Shown here piece after piece: positions 19,239 to 31,175 of a stretch of DNA of 64,000 bases. Location: assembly GCF_022201045.2 (NCBI RefSeq), contig NC_068558.1:51129501-51193500 (forward strand), in the 5' to 3' direction. Origin of the DNA: Citrus sinensis (lineage: Eukaryota; Streptophyta; Magnoliopsida; Sapindales; Rutaceae). The notes beneath the pieces are model-generated. The model made no database searches and was not told the DNA's origin. It saw nothing but the letters and a program-made list of their open reading frames with translations. Every line of letters begins with the position of its first letter. Positions within the stretch are counted from its first letter, which is position 1. The position numbers and the translations under genes were made by a program.

Positions 19239-20288
19239 CTTGTAAATTATCAATCTGTTGTATATCATTTGCTTGCTCTTTGTTATGATATTAAACCTTG
19301 CAGTTTGCTTGTACAACAAAAGATAGACTTTTATTCTTGCTTAAACTTGATTACAGGGATGTTGCTGTTGAAGCTTGCGACATAGGACCTTTGCTTGTTC
19401 GCTTGAGTAATTGGCTGCTTGGTTTTTGGCCTCTTTTATCTAGTGGCTTTTTACTGTTGGCTTCCTCTAACTTGATCTTAGGCTTCCTTCTTTACTTAGC
19501 TTCTTTAGTGGCTTCTCTCTTGTCTTGCTTCAATTGCCTTTTCTGTTGTGTTTAGCATGCTTCTTTAGCTTGCGTCTTCCTGTACTTCCTAGTTTAGTTT
19601 CTCTACTTGCCGCGCTTCACTTGCCCTGTTTCTTTGGTTTGCTTCCTTTTTATCGTGTAATTTTATATTATTTTCAAATGTTAAAAGCCGGAGCACCTGG
19701 CTGACCAAGCCTTAGTACCTGAGTCATTCGAATGACTCAAGTTATCCAGCTATTTACTTTATTAAGGCTCTACCATCTCTTCAAGTCCAAGCCCCTGCCT
19801 ATTAACGAAGCCTTATCCAAGCCTGTTAGCACCTGACCCGAGCCTCTCTAAGCTATTTAACTAAGCCTCAGTGCCTCTTTCAATTATTTTATAAGGCTAG
19901 CACGTTTATAAATACTTACTGCACTCTTTTTTCCCTTTTCTTTTTTGGTTTATTTACTCGAAGTTTCAGAAATTTTATAACTGTCCTTTGTTTTATTGAA
20001 ATTATTTTTGGTCTTCAAAAACTGGCTCAGATGAATGAATCAGCAATTTGGGCCAAGCGACCCAGAAAGAACGTCACTCTAGTTTTCATCTTCGTAAATA
20101 AAGTACCAGGTGGTGGTGCATTGACGAATGATAAAAGGCGGATTTTAGCTCACTTTGACAGGGCCGACTTAAATTCACCCCTGACCGATTGTCCACGAAA
20201 AAAACATACGCAGCACCATATCTAGATCACAACCGCAAGCCCGTGGTGAAGCCACGATGTACATATCTTTTAAGCCAGCCTTTTGAGT
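19239..20288. other. Intergenic region after cofactor D
   Basis: The start is the probable 3' UTR of cofactor D. Around 19360-19620 there is a T-rich stretch with repeated GCTTC/CTTTAG words. At 19690-19920 there is a stretch rich in AAGCCT/AGGCTT words that ends in a TATA-like TTTATAAATA. These might be remains of an LTR or another element, but I could not find paired ends. Short frames here have no recognisable family. Confidence 0.4.
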
Positions 20289-20296
20289 TTTCACAT

Positions 20297-20974
20297 TAGG
20301 GATGGCAAAATCTTTCATGGGTTTGGGGTCTATGGAGCCCCACCCCAAATGAAGAAATTTTTTAATAATTTTTAGAGAATGGGGTAGGGAATAGGAGAAA
20401 AGTAATCTTCAAATTATTAACAGGGTGAAGTTTGGTATTGCACTCCCTACTCCACCACCACCTCAATCCCCATTATATATAAATATATTTTTAATTCTTA
20501 TTTAATAATTTTTATTTTATCAACTATAATGTCAATTAATAATTTTTTTTATTTTTTATGTAATATAAACATGATGAGTAAAAGAAAATCCTATAATATT
20601 TTTTAACTTTAAAATATTATTATATTTTCTTTTATCTTTTAAGATGCTGCTTTCTTTAAATATTTTTTATTTTTAATATCAATTTAAGATATTGTTTCAA
20701 ACTTTTAGAGATTTTTTAAAAAATTTAAATACTTTATAATATGGTGATGATTTTATTTTAAGTCTCTAATTTTTAATTTACTGAAATCAAATTTTTATAT
20801 TTACTATAAAATAAGTAAATGGAGAATGAGGTGGGGATGGGGGAATCATTCCCCACATGGGGATTCCCCATCCCCAACCCACTAAATTTATTGGGGAATG
20901 AAGGCAAAAATTTTTAATGGGGTGGGGAATGTGGTAGGCATCCTCACCCCCACCCTGCCCCATTGTCATCCCTA
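20297..20974. mobile_element. hAT-like MITE, 678 bp
   Basis: The ends are TAGGGATGGCAAAA and the inverted TTGTCATCCCTA. The flanks TTTCACAT (20289-20296) and TTTCACAC (20975-20982) match at 7 of 8 positions, as expected for a hAT target duplication. Subterminal regions are GC-rich with repeated GGGGAT/ATCCCC words and the centre is AT-rich. There is no transposase frame, so the element is non-autonomous. Confidence 0.85.
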
Positions 20975-21460
20975 TTTCACACTCTCCGAACTTCTTCTAA
21001 AACCCCTTTTTAATTGAAATTATTAAAATAACTAAATATTGTTTTATTCATTTCTTATTTTAAATAACAATTTACTTAAACACTTAAATAAATTATCCTT
21101 TTAACAAATGTTTCACACATTCAATTTCATAATTTAAATTTAAATTTAATTGATATTTTTAAAAAAATTATAAGAGTTTGTAGTTATGAAACTATAAAAA
21201 AATAATTAAAGATTATAGGATTGTTTAAGATTTTAGTACTATGTATTTTATAAATAAAATTGAAAAAATAAATTTTTATGACAAATTTATAGTAAGATGA
21301 TTAATTTTAACATATAAATTTGTATTTTATAAATCAAATTGTTGGTGTTAAAATTCAAATGGATATTATAAGGATACAAGATTTTAGAGGGTGTTCAAAA
21401 CTCCACTCTTATTTCTTAATAGAAAAAGCTATAGGCCTATAAGCTTTAAGGGAAAAAAGC

Positions 21461-22019
21461 AGTGATATTTGATTCTCCTATTGTATCTCACTAATCTCCT
21501 TTTTCAATTAATCACATTGAAAATTTTGAACTAATCTTTATCTCTCAACATACCCCACCAAATCTCAAATTTACCCTTATTATAACTTTTATTTATTTTT
21601 TTCCAAGCACCCACCATATAAAACTTATAAAATCTATTTTAAAAAGGAACAACAACTCTTATAATCATTATAATCCCTCTCCTTCTTTTTAAAGATTTTA
21701 TCCATTGTTGTCATAACTATAAAAAAATCACACACATACATACTTCTTCATCATCCTCTATTGAGCACTATAAATTAATTTCTTCTATAATTACAAAAAT
21801 AAAATATACAATATTTTAAAAAAGATAATAATTTAAACAGTTCAAAGAAATTAGAAAAAAAAAAATAAATTAACTAAATTAAACATTAATAAAAATTATC
21901 ATGTGAATGCATTTAAAAACTATTTACCCTTTTAAGTCATTTCATATAAGGATGAAATAAATATTAGAATAAAAGTGATTAGTCTGCTGATGAAATATAA
22001 TGAGGAATCAAATATCACA
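21461..22019. mobile_element. Probable MITE with short inverted ends
   Basis: GTGATATTTGATTC at 21462 is mirrored by GAATCAAATATCAC ending at 22018, and similarity continues inward (CTCCTATTGTAT against CTCATTATATTT in reverse). The interior is AT-rich and non-coding. I could not settle the target duplication, so the superfamily (perhaps Harbinger-like) is open. Confidence 0.5.
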
Positions 22020-22333
22020 ACTCAAAAGAAAAAAAAAGAGCCACCGTTTGGCTTGACGGGATCTAAAATTATCTAAAATTAAGCCTAAAGAAAAATTCGA
22101 CATCATTGTGCCCCCATTACAAATAAATTAATCTTGACAAACTCAACAGCAAGGGTGAGTAGGGGACCAAAATCCATTTTAGACTTCGCATTCACACTTC
22201 TAACCTAGATTCAAAAATGGAATAAAAAATTATCACATTAATTACAAACTTGAGCATCTTCATTTAACTGAAGCCTGGTAAATTCTTGCACAATAGGTTA
22301 CAATATGCAAGAATGTAGAGGTGGAATCAACAC

Positions 22334-25300
22334 CTATGCATTTAGCCAAGGATACACCTTCGGAGATGAGGGCAGCCTTGCCGTAAGAACTTCAACACCG
22401 GTTTCAGTGACCTGAATGAAAATATCCTTGTTAAATTACCATTTTCCCAAAGCATATGATACAGGACTGCTGTCAGTTCAAGGATTTACATGCGTAAGAC
22501 TCATGATTCTCCAATAAAAACATGGCAGGTACCACATAATTCTAGACTTTTATCATTTTCTCCAGAGTTGATTATAGAGTACCAAATCCACCCACGAAGG
22601 TAAAGGTAGGGCTATTCCTTTTAGCCCACTAAACTGCAGAAAATGGCATTCTCCAACCCCACTATACAACAATTTCAATCTACATAGAAAACATGAACGA
22701 AAATATAATAGGTATGTGCACTTACCAAAAGTGTGTGCTCAAACTGAGCACTGCGTTTGCCATCTGCTGTAACAGCAGTCCAACCATCAGGCCACATTCG
22801 ATCACGCCAAACCCCTACGATGAATTGAATAGATTTCAAATGTTGTGAGAAAAATAACAAGCTGTTACAGTCTGAGAGGTTCAACTGGGGCTGGGCATCG
22901 GATCAGATTCAGATTTGGCTTCAAATCCAATTGGATTTGATTTGGATCGAATCAGATCAGATTCAGGTCAATCCGAATTATCCGATCAGATTGCACTGCC
23001 TGGGGGGAAAAAGAAAAGCAAAGTATAAAAGCAGAAAAAAATGAAAACAGAAAACCTAATTTGTAATTTCCTAAATCACAAAGACAACCCAGCCGCCGAT
23101 CACAAACAAACCACACCAGACCCGCAACCACAAACCACACCCACGGGCCATGACCTGATGCATACGCCGACGACCCAAACCAAACAAACCCAGCCACTTT
23201 TGATTGATGTTCAGCCTCCACGACATCCTCCAGACCCACGACGCTGAAGAGAGTCAAGACACAACCCAAACGATCCCAGCCGGCAGTTGACATCAACGTC
23301 CTGCAGGCCAATTGCATGCCGCACACCATCGAGGTTCCAGATGACCAGCTGACAGCGACAACAACCTCGCGACTTGTCCATGGTATTCCTGACGCATGAC
23401 AACTCCCGACGATTTGTGTTTGAATTTTATACTTAAAACAGATTTGTGTTTAATACAAATTTGATAACTTAATCCATATTTGGTTATTTGGTCATGGTGT
23501 AGTCCCAGCGCATGACAACAAGTGTGACATTCATATTTGTGTTTCGCATTGGTATTGGTCATCCGAACGTGTATTTGTTAAATAATAACTGATTTTGATC
23601 AATAATAACTGATATTCCTGACCAATACAAAATGTATAATTGATCAGTTATGATCTTGGGGTCATTGAAAAAGGTGGTGAATTTACAAAGTGATGGCAGA
23701 TTTAGGTTAAAAAAAGGGAAGATCTTCACCCAAATCCGAACTCAATCGAAACCGATCTAATCTGAGCTTATCCCAAATATTCATCCAACCGATCTATTTC
23801 GAATTGGATCGGATCGGATTTAAAGTTCGGATTAGAATCAGATAGATTTTTTTCCCAATCCAAATCCCCCGAAATCTGATCTGAATCCGAAGTTGCCCAC
23901 TCCTAGATTCAACAACATGAATTAAGTCAAAGAAGTACCTGCATTAATCATTGGTTCAATGGTAAAGGTCTGTCCAACTTTCATCACACCAACTGCTTTA
24001 TTTCCTGCTCAGGGTCAAGGCAAAGTATTCAAATGAGATCATCACTTAGAATAAAGAGGTGTTTGAATTCTTTTAACCCAGTTACCGTAGAAGTTGACCA
24101 TTATCCATGAAATAGAAAGATTTTTGTATGTAGAAAATATGTGGTTGGAAAGCATGGTACAAACTTGAATAATGGGGAATATTAGGCGCACAATGAAACA
24201 GCTCTCCAATACCATGACCACAATACGATTTTACCTGTTTTAGCAAAACAAGAAAAAGAAACAACTAAACACTGCTTAGTATCTTCAGTGGAGTAGCAGT
24301 GAATTATAATTGCAAACCAAACATTATGCATTACCACAGAGAATCCTGACATTGTAGCATGACGATTAATGACTTCTCCAATTTCACGAAATCTCACCCC
24401 AGGTTTCACTGAAATTAAAAATATTGGAATCGAGATATCAAACTTTGATCCAAAAACTGTCCACATCAAACAGAAGATAGCCAAAACAACAAACGGAAAT
24501 ACAACTCCCAAATCCCAATGCATACCTATAGATATTGCTTTCTCCAAGCACTCGTATGTACATTGGACCAACTGACGAGATGCTTCATCAGCATTTCCCA
24601 CAAAATATGTTTCATTCAAATCACCTACATAATGAGATCACCATTATCCAATCATGAAGCTTCTAGGCAATACTTGAATTTACTCCACAAACAGATGTAG
24701 AACTATTTACCATGAACTCCTTTATAGTAAACGGTTACATCAATATTTACTATATCACCGTCCTCTAATTTCCTGAAGAAATAAGATCAAATTAGGTTTT
24801 AAGCAGATCTCTCATACATCGTAAAATATTAAAAGGAATACTTGAAAAGTAAATGATAAAAGGAAACGAGAAATACATGAAAACAATGCAAGTATTTTAT
24901 TAAATCTCAAGGGGAAAAGGACAAAGCTTTTAGCTGCTGGCTATATCAAGACTTACCGGGAATCAGGAATCCCATGACAGATCACTTCATTAACTGACCT
25001 GCATCAAAAAGACAAATACATTCAATTGATTGATATGCCAGAACCGCAAGCAAATTGATAAGTATACAGAAAGAAGTACCTACGTGCAGCAAGACTTTGG
25101 GAAGAAATGATAATTGAGAGGAGAGGGGTATCCTCCTGCAGTAAAGTAAATCCATAAATGCTTGGCAACAACAATTATCAGTCAAATAAGCCAATGATAG
25201 ACATTACAGTGAATCAAGAACTTGACTAAGTTTAATTCAAACACACATAGAAGATACCTCTATTATAAAGATTGTAGAGCAGACTTGCTCAACAAATTGG

Positions 25301-25449
25301 CAGATATCAATAAATCTACATACAAGTTGAGAAAAAGGAACTTCAACAATATTAAACAACATATTATTATGGTGTGACCCAATGCAGTGCCGGACTGAGC
25401 CAGTTCGATTGTTTGGTGTGTGTGCCGGGGGTATGGGGTTTTCCTTCTT

Positions 25450-25480
<31 letters not shown>

Positions 25481-27872
25481 CCGCTTTGGTTCAAAAAATT
25501 CAATTCAATTTGGAGGACTTGATTTTTTTAACTGTTCACTTAACTCAGACATTCTTTTCTTTTAAAATTTAAAAAACAATAATAATAAATTGAAGGAGAT
25601 CTGCATAAATATTCAAATTTTACTTTTTTCTTTTTAAATTTAAAAAGTACAATAATAAATTTAAGGAAATCTGCATGAACATCTTAACAAAATAAATTGT
25701 TTGGCTATAGAGATTTGAACCAAGGTCTCCAAAGCCACAAAGTAGAACTCTTCAAAAGGAGCTTGGGGTATACTAAAAAGGAAAAATAATGGCCCAGACA
25801 GGGCTGAAACCCCTCCTTGGCCCTAGCTGGGTCCACCCCTGACTCAAAGTCACCACATCTATTTCAATTTGGCATCGGTAGAGATAGAGTAGACCACAAA
25901 CCCATGAACTCAATTGCAAGGCCGGGGACTCATCATGCATACCTTTTGTACCGTATGCATCATGATTAACTTTAATCCACTAAAAGATTTCTATCCTAAT
26001 GATATTACTACTCCAACGAGTAGTCAGTAGTGAGGGCCCAATCCACAAGACCCACCCTTGGGCCGGACCTTTTGTAAGCAATACTGGCAATAAAATGATT
26101 GCACAGTGATATTCACCACATAAAGCATCACACAGATATTAAAACATAAGTTACTATAACAGCATTAGAAAGATCCGAACCAGCAGTAATAGTTGCCTCA
26201 TGAACCACTCGATCAATTTCATCAGTTGTAACACCAGGACGAATCATCCGAGCAGCCGCATCCAAAACCTCTCTTGCAATCTGACAGTTGAGATTGTTTA
26301 AATTAAAGATTTATAACCATAAACAAGAGTAAGAGTGCAGAGTAGTATCAGTGTGCTTCCATATCTTGTTGACACTTTGTATAGTTCATCAGAAACATCT
26401 AAAGAAACTAAAATGAGAATTTATAAAACCCATTCCCTACTTATTTAAACATGGATGGATATGTTTGAGATCACATAATGGGTATGTTTGAGATTACATA
26501 ATAAACTTACTCGACATGTTTCTCGCATTCTCTCAATTTGATCTGGAGTTTTGATCTTCACCAAAATACATCAAAATTAGGCAAATAGAAGGTAGGCACA
26601 GTGAATAAAATCAAGATAATTCATAACAAAATACTAGGAATATTTTCAAGCAAAATTGTACCTCAACAACATGCTGCAGATCACTATTGGGCTCAACTTT
26701 GGGTGTTCCCTAAGAGTTAAAAAAATAAATGCAAAATTGCATCAGTGATACTAGACACCACAAAGGGTGAAGAAAAAATAAAGTTCTTCGACTCTCTAAC
26801 ACGACAATCAAAGCAAAGAGCAAATGCCAGATTCTGCACACCATGCTCCATTAAATCACAAAAAGGATTTGCTTGGGATTTTAATAGAAATGATTCAAAG
26901 AACTCACATCCAATGCCCAATCAGGTAGTTCAATGTAAGCAGGTACAGTAAGCTTGCTAGATATGGGGTATGGCCTCAGTGTTCTGTATACAAGAAGCAA
27001 ACAATTATGGCTTCACAATTTTATTGAAAACCAGAGTATATAGTTCATAGATCTTTTGCGAATTGCTAGAATATTTTTTTTAAAAAAAAAAAGTGACCCC
27101 CACTCAAAACATCCTGGCCAACTGACAATGTGAATCATAACAGAAAACTCTAAATTATTCATCGAAAATAATTAAAAAGCAGCAAGATGATTACATCGAA
27201 CATCAACAGCTCACATCTTTTTTATCTTAAAAGATTAAGTTAGAAAATGCACTTGGAAGATAAACCATTGAGAAATACCCAGTCCAGTCAAAATGGGGAA
27301 GTTTTGGAGTTCGAGCCTGTCCTTTCTTGATACAATAACGCCAACCTTCACTAACCAAAGATGAATTTTCTCCAGTTCCTGGCGCAGACAGCTTTGCCTT
27401 CAAATGAACAGATTTGTGAGAGGTCCAAGAAGCTTTAAAGCAGTCCTGAGAACTGATAAGAAATACAATAGCGTCATTAATATCAAAGCGCAGAATACAA
27501 TTTGTAAATTTCAACTAAAAATAGAAAATGCAAATCGGATTCCACATGTTCGATTCAAAATCATGAACAATACTTCTAATCCTCACATTTTAATTTTTAC
27601 TAACACAAACGTAGCATATAGTCAAAGCAGGAAAGGACTACAAGGTACAAACCAGAAAGCAGCGCCTTCACGCGGAAGCTTTAGCTCCATGCATTTTGGG
27701 CACCTACAAATAACACATTAAATCATAATCAAAGAATTCAATTAATACAGGTAATTTTCGAAAACTAAATGAATTGAGAGCAAAATGGAAATACATACTG
27801 AAGATGAGCTGGCTTGCCACATCGAACACACGATAAGCTCGTAGTCTCCGCAGCATCTGATCCACCGGCCAT
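22334..27872 (-). CDS. MAP1A: Methionine aminopeptidase 1A, 16 coding exons
   Basis: Read leftward, the exons are 27872-27799, 27703-27653, 27452-27279, 26983-26908, 26709-26662, 26555-26511, 26280-26181, 25135-25084, 24998-24957, 24772-24711, 24624-24526, 24408-24335, 24234-24165, 24004-23939, 22814-22726 and 22411-22334. They join in frame to 399 residues; the Arabidopsis protein is about 398. An N-terminal C6H2 zinc finger uses C15, C18, C26, C29, C42, C46, H54 and H58, a feature of eukaryotic type 1 enzymes that supports ribosome association. The catalytic metal ligands are H215 (ICHG), D232 and D243 (NIDVTV, GDLNE), H306 (CGHGIG), E339 (TIEPMI) and E370 (FEHTLL), so all are present. It removes the initiator methionine from nascent cytosolic proteins. 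Introns 7 and 14 carry hAT-like insertions (25385-25841 and 22886-23905) that leave the splice sites intact. Confidence 0.96.
22886..23905. mobile_element. hAT-like element in MAP1A intron 14, 1020 bp
   Basis: The ends are TGGGGCTGGGCATCGG and the inverted GTTGCCCACTCCTA. They are flanked by GGTTCAAC (22878-22885) and GATTCAAC (23906-23913), which match at 7 of 8. Subterminal regions carry many GGATC/GATCC words, probable transposase-binding repeats. A 125-codon minus-strand frame lies within (23329-22952) but resembles no transposase. The element accounts for most of the 1.1-kb intron. Confidence 0.85.
25385..25841. mobile_element. hAT-like element in MAP1A intron 7, 457 bp
   Basis: The left end CAGTGCCGGACTGAGCCAG resembles the reverse complement of the right end, CAGGGGTGGACCCAGCTAG. 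Flanks ACCCAATG (25377-25384) and ACTCAAAG (25842-25849) match at 6 of 8. It contains a T-run followed by a run of about 20 G residues (near 25450-25481) and an internal diverged duplication of about 70 bp near 25562-25695 (AATAATAAATT followed by AGGARATCTGCAT). Confidence 0.7.
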
Positions 27873-28425
27873 CGAATCGTGAACTCTCCCTTTCCCTTTC
27901 TGGATACTTTTATTCCTTCTTTTTTTTTTTTCAGAACTAGATACTTTTATTCTAAAGAGGAGTCGATGGAAAGAGAGAGAGACGGGCTAGGGTTGCAGAG
28001 AAAGAGAGACACGGCGGAACAAATTATTTATGCATAATTCCAACTTTACTAAAATATTTTTTTTACGTCAGCACGTACCTCACTATTTTTACCATTCTAC
28101 TATCGGGAAATTTGCAAGAATGCCATTTCAATTTTCATTTTAAGTTTGACAACTAAACAACATTTGATTTTGTAGGTTAATGTTAATGTGTAATGTAATT
28201 TAATAAGGTCCAAATATGTGGAGACTTAAACCCTCAAGACTTTATTAATTTAGATTTTTTAATTGGATCGTCACATAATTAATTTATAAATTATGATTGT
28301 GTGATTTTAGAATGAGTTTACTTGGGAGGGTATATTAGTGGATTCACTAGCAACACGCAACTATAGAAGCACACTATGATAACATAAAAATATCAATACA
28401 CATGATAGAAATAGTCGACAGGCTC
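27873..28425. other. Intergenic region upstream of MAP1A
   Basis: It holds the leader and promoter of MAP1A (minus strand), including a purine-rich stretch near 27960-28010 that reads CT-rich on the gene strand. No TATA box stands out. The rest is AT-rich without a gene. Confidence 0.5.
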
Positions 28426-29484
28426 TTAAATCCCAAGCCAAAACGGGACACCAGTGGCCGGAATCCAAGAGTCCCCTTGAATAAACCCAGTCACAGTAAA
28501 AGGAGCAGCTTGCTGGGGATTGTTAAGTACATGAAATCCAGGCCACTTGACTCTATTAGCAGTAGAAGCACCAAGGCCAGCATTCAAGTACTCCGCGTAA
28601 TACAAAGTTGATAGAGCAAAGTTTCCATCCCATTCGATCCAGCCTTCGGGATGGATAATCCCGTCAAGATCCGTCTTCAAGATCACAGTCCAAGTAACTC
28701 TTGAAGGAACTTTTAACAGCAGCAAGATCCGCGGCGGGCCTAATTCGCGATCCTTCGATCGAGATTCCTGTATTTTCATTCGGATTGTCTCTTCCTTGAG
28801 CGGTCACCATGTTGGATTGGTCATGCATTGGTCTCCTTACAAATATGTCAAAGTTTTGAAAAACTGCTGCGGCGTCACCGACTATGAAATCGATCGTGCC
28901 ATATATTTGACAATCGCGATAAAATTGTCGCAGGGAGAGCGTGAAGAGAGTATCTTGGTAATCTTTGAAGCTGCATCGGTAGAACATTGAGAGATCTGAG
29001 CTCACTCGTAGTGCCACTGCTTCGTGTTTCTGGGGACCTGCCGTGTTCTCAAATGTCATGTCCCTAGCCCAAAAACCATCCCCCGACACGCCTGCGCGCG
29101 CACCCCAAATTCAATTTAATCCCTTTCTCTATATATATGTATATATAATCATAATTGAATAATTGAATAGGTAATTAATTAAATTAAATTTCCTACCAAA
29201 TGTGGCTGGGCTTGAGGTGGTGGAACCATCAGGGACGTTGCGGTGACCGGTAACGATGGTTCTGTCAATGCCGTCGCCAACAAACATTGTGTTGTTCATG
29301 CTTCGTTGATTGTTCTGTGAGTGCCAGCTGAACCGTCCTGTGCCACTACCAAGTCTGCCTTGGCCGTTGCCGGGCACCATGATCTTAATATTCCTCCATT
29401 AATATTTTGATTGTATCTTGGTCTTGGTCTTGGTCTATATCTACGAGGTAGTCCTAACAAAATCCAGCAACTAATAATATACAC
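28426..29484 (-). pseudogene. Type-I pectin methylesterase pseudogene, catalytic half
   Basis: Read leftward, the sequence encodes pectinesterase domain blocks in order: KADLVVAQDGS, MFVGDGIDRTIVTGHRNVPDG, GDGFWARDMTFENTAGP, CSFKDYQDTLF, GTIDFIVGDAA, VTAQGRDNPN and WIEWDGNFALSTLYYAEYLN. A 105-bp intron (29196-29092) keeps its GT and AG. Two lesions kill the frame. Near 29302 about 35 codons are missing between INEA and the FVGDG strand, with a frameshift to TGA. Near 28692 a deletion of about 26 bp removes the LGRPW segment with its catalytic arginine and shifts the frame. It most resembles Arabidopsis At3g60730. The N-terminal inhibitor-like half lies on the same strand at 31176-32098. Confidence 0.9.
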
Positions 29485-30940
29485 GGTATATATATTTAAG
29501 CGTGGAATGAAACATTAAGCGTGGAATGGAAATATAAATTATATAAATGAAGTACAAGACTTGCAAAGGAAAGATAAAATAAATACATTAATATATAAGA
29601 GTGGTAAATTGAAGTATAACTAGTTAATAAAATAAAACTTACAAATATAATATAAAATTAGTAATCAACATTAATTATAAAATAAAACATCAATTAAGTA
29701 AATAAAATAAGACTTGTAATGAAAAGTAAAAAAAGTAAATTAAAATAAGAGTGGTAAATTATTATATTGCTAATAAACAAAATAAAAATTTACAAATATA
29801 ACATAAAAATAGTAAATCAACATCAGCGACAAAATAAAACATAAATTTTGGAAATAGGACATAAAACTTATAAAAAAATACTATGAAGGAAAATGTAAAA
29901 AAAAAAATTATAGATGTCCCATAATGTATAAAATTTCTGCTTAAAACAATTCAATAAAACTTATTTTGGTCGAATTTCTCTGTTTTCAAATAATTTTTTT
30001 GGTTTAATTAAAGTAAGTGAATAATCTTTTTTTTTTTACTAAAATTATGTAGAAATCATGTTCATTGTTTTAATAATTAATAGTTTTATATTAATTTACT
30101 TATTTTACTTTTTACTTACTAATTTGTCACGACAATGATGCCATAATTTTAATCACAGTATTATCGATTTTTTCTAAAATTAAAAGACAATTCTCTCTGA
30201 TAACACTAATTATATTACATATTCAGTTAAAGTTTAAATCATAAGGTTACATATCAAAAAGCATAGCGTACAACATTCTCCATGTAACATTACATTACAC
30301 GAAAAATTTTATTATACAGCTTTTTTTTTGTCTGAAATCTTAATGAGTTTGAAATTTTTTGATGTCTAAATGAGTCTGAATATGAATATTTGAATGATAT
30401 GTTTATTTTTTTTAATATCTGAATATAAACGGCATATTGTTTGTTTTTATAAATAAAAAATATCTTAATCATAGTTATTCGATATTTATGTCATTGCAAA
30501 TCAAAATAAAAAAAATTTATTAAATTTTATAGTTTAAGAAATAAATATATTTTACAGAGATATTTTTAAAATATAATATTTATCGTTCAGATAAAAATTA
30601 CGAAAGATTGTTTTTTGTATTTCGATATAAATATTTAAAAATAAAAAATAAGTTAACAATAAATTTTAAATAAGTTCGTATAATAAACAACCGCTTATGT
30701 GCCCGTGCTTATATTGACACATTAAGAGGTGTGACAAAAACATTTGTCATTGTAAGATTACAATTTTAGTAATATTGTAAGTCTTATAACAAAAAATAAA
30801 AGTACTACTCATTTTTTAAACCAAGTAAAATAAAACCTTCTAGAATTTGACCACTTTCATACAATTATTTCAAATCAAAACTCGGGTCAATCAACTTCAA
30901 GTCATCTTGTTACAAATTAATGCTGTTAAGTTATATATAT
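29485..30940. other. AT-rich DNA between the two halves of the PME pseudogene
   Basis: This stretch holds a diverged direct repeat (about 29577-29695 and 29740-29853, sharing AAGAGTGGTAAATT and ATAAAACAT) and copy 2 of the dispersed repeat (about 30325-30690). No coding sequence is seen. If the two pseudogene halves were once one gene, this is inserted or intronic DNA. Confidence 0.5.
30325..30690 (+). repeat. Dispersed AT-rich repeat, copy 2
   Basis: Same-orientation relative of 6985-7330 with matching blocks in the same order (GAATGATATGTTTATTTTTT, TATTTATGTCATTGCAAAT, AAATATATTTTACAGAGATA). Boundaries are approximate and no target duplication was determined. Confidence 0.5.
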
Positions 30941-31053
30941 GGGTAATGCTAAGTTACATACATGTACCTTACAACCCTCTCACATGAATAGTGTATGAAT
31001 ACTATTCATGTGAGAGGGTTGTAAGGTACATGCATGTAACTTAGAGGGATCCT
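30941..31053. mobile_element. Small hairpin MITE
   Basis: Arms 30949-30992 and 31001-31044 are reverse complements at 43 of 44 positions with an 8-nt loop (GTATGAAT). The arm contains CCTTACAACCCTCTCACATG. TATATAT lies on both sides of the outer ends and may be the target duplication, though the flanks are low-complexity. A transcript through it would fold into a near-perfect hairpin. Confidence 0.7.
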
Positions 31054-31105
31054 ATATATATATTAATGACCCCATAAGATTTTTTTCATACTCATTATAT
31101 ATACA

Positions 31106-31129
31106 CACGCGCGCGCGTGCGTGTGTATA
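31106..31129. repeat. Alternating purine-pyrimidine tract
   Basis: A (CA)n(CG)n(TG)n tract of about 24 bp, self-complementary in its centre. It is a simple repeat able to adopt Z-DNA or a cruciform; no function is implied. Confidence 0.6.
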
Positions 31130-31175
31130 AGGGTAATAAATTTAATTGGATCCTAAAAATTTCGCTTCTAAAGCA

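Noticed and set aside
19680..19930. Possible LTR with a TATA-like box
   Set aside because: No second LTR, primer-binding site or target duplication could be found.
22952..23329. 125-codon minus-strand frame in the hAT element
   Set aside because: No transposase or other motif; its composition follows the element's own repeats.
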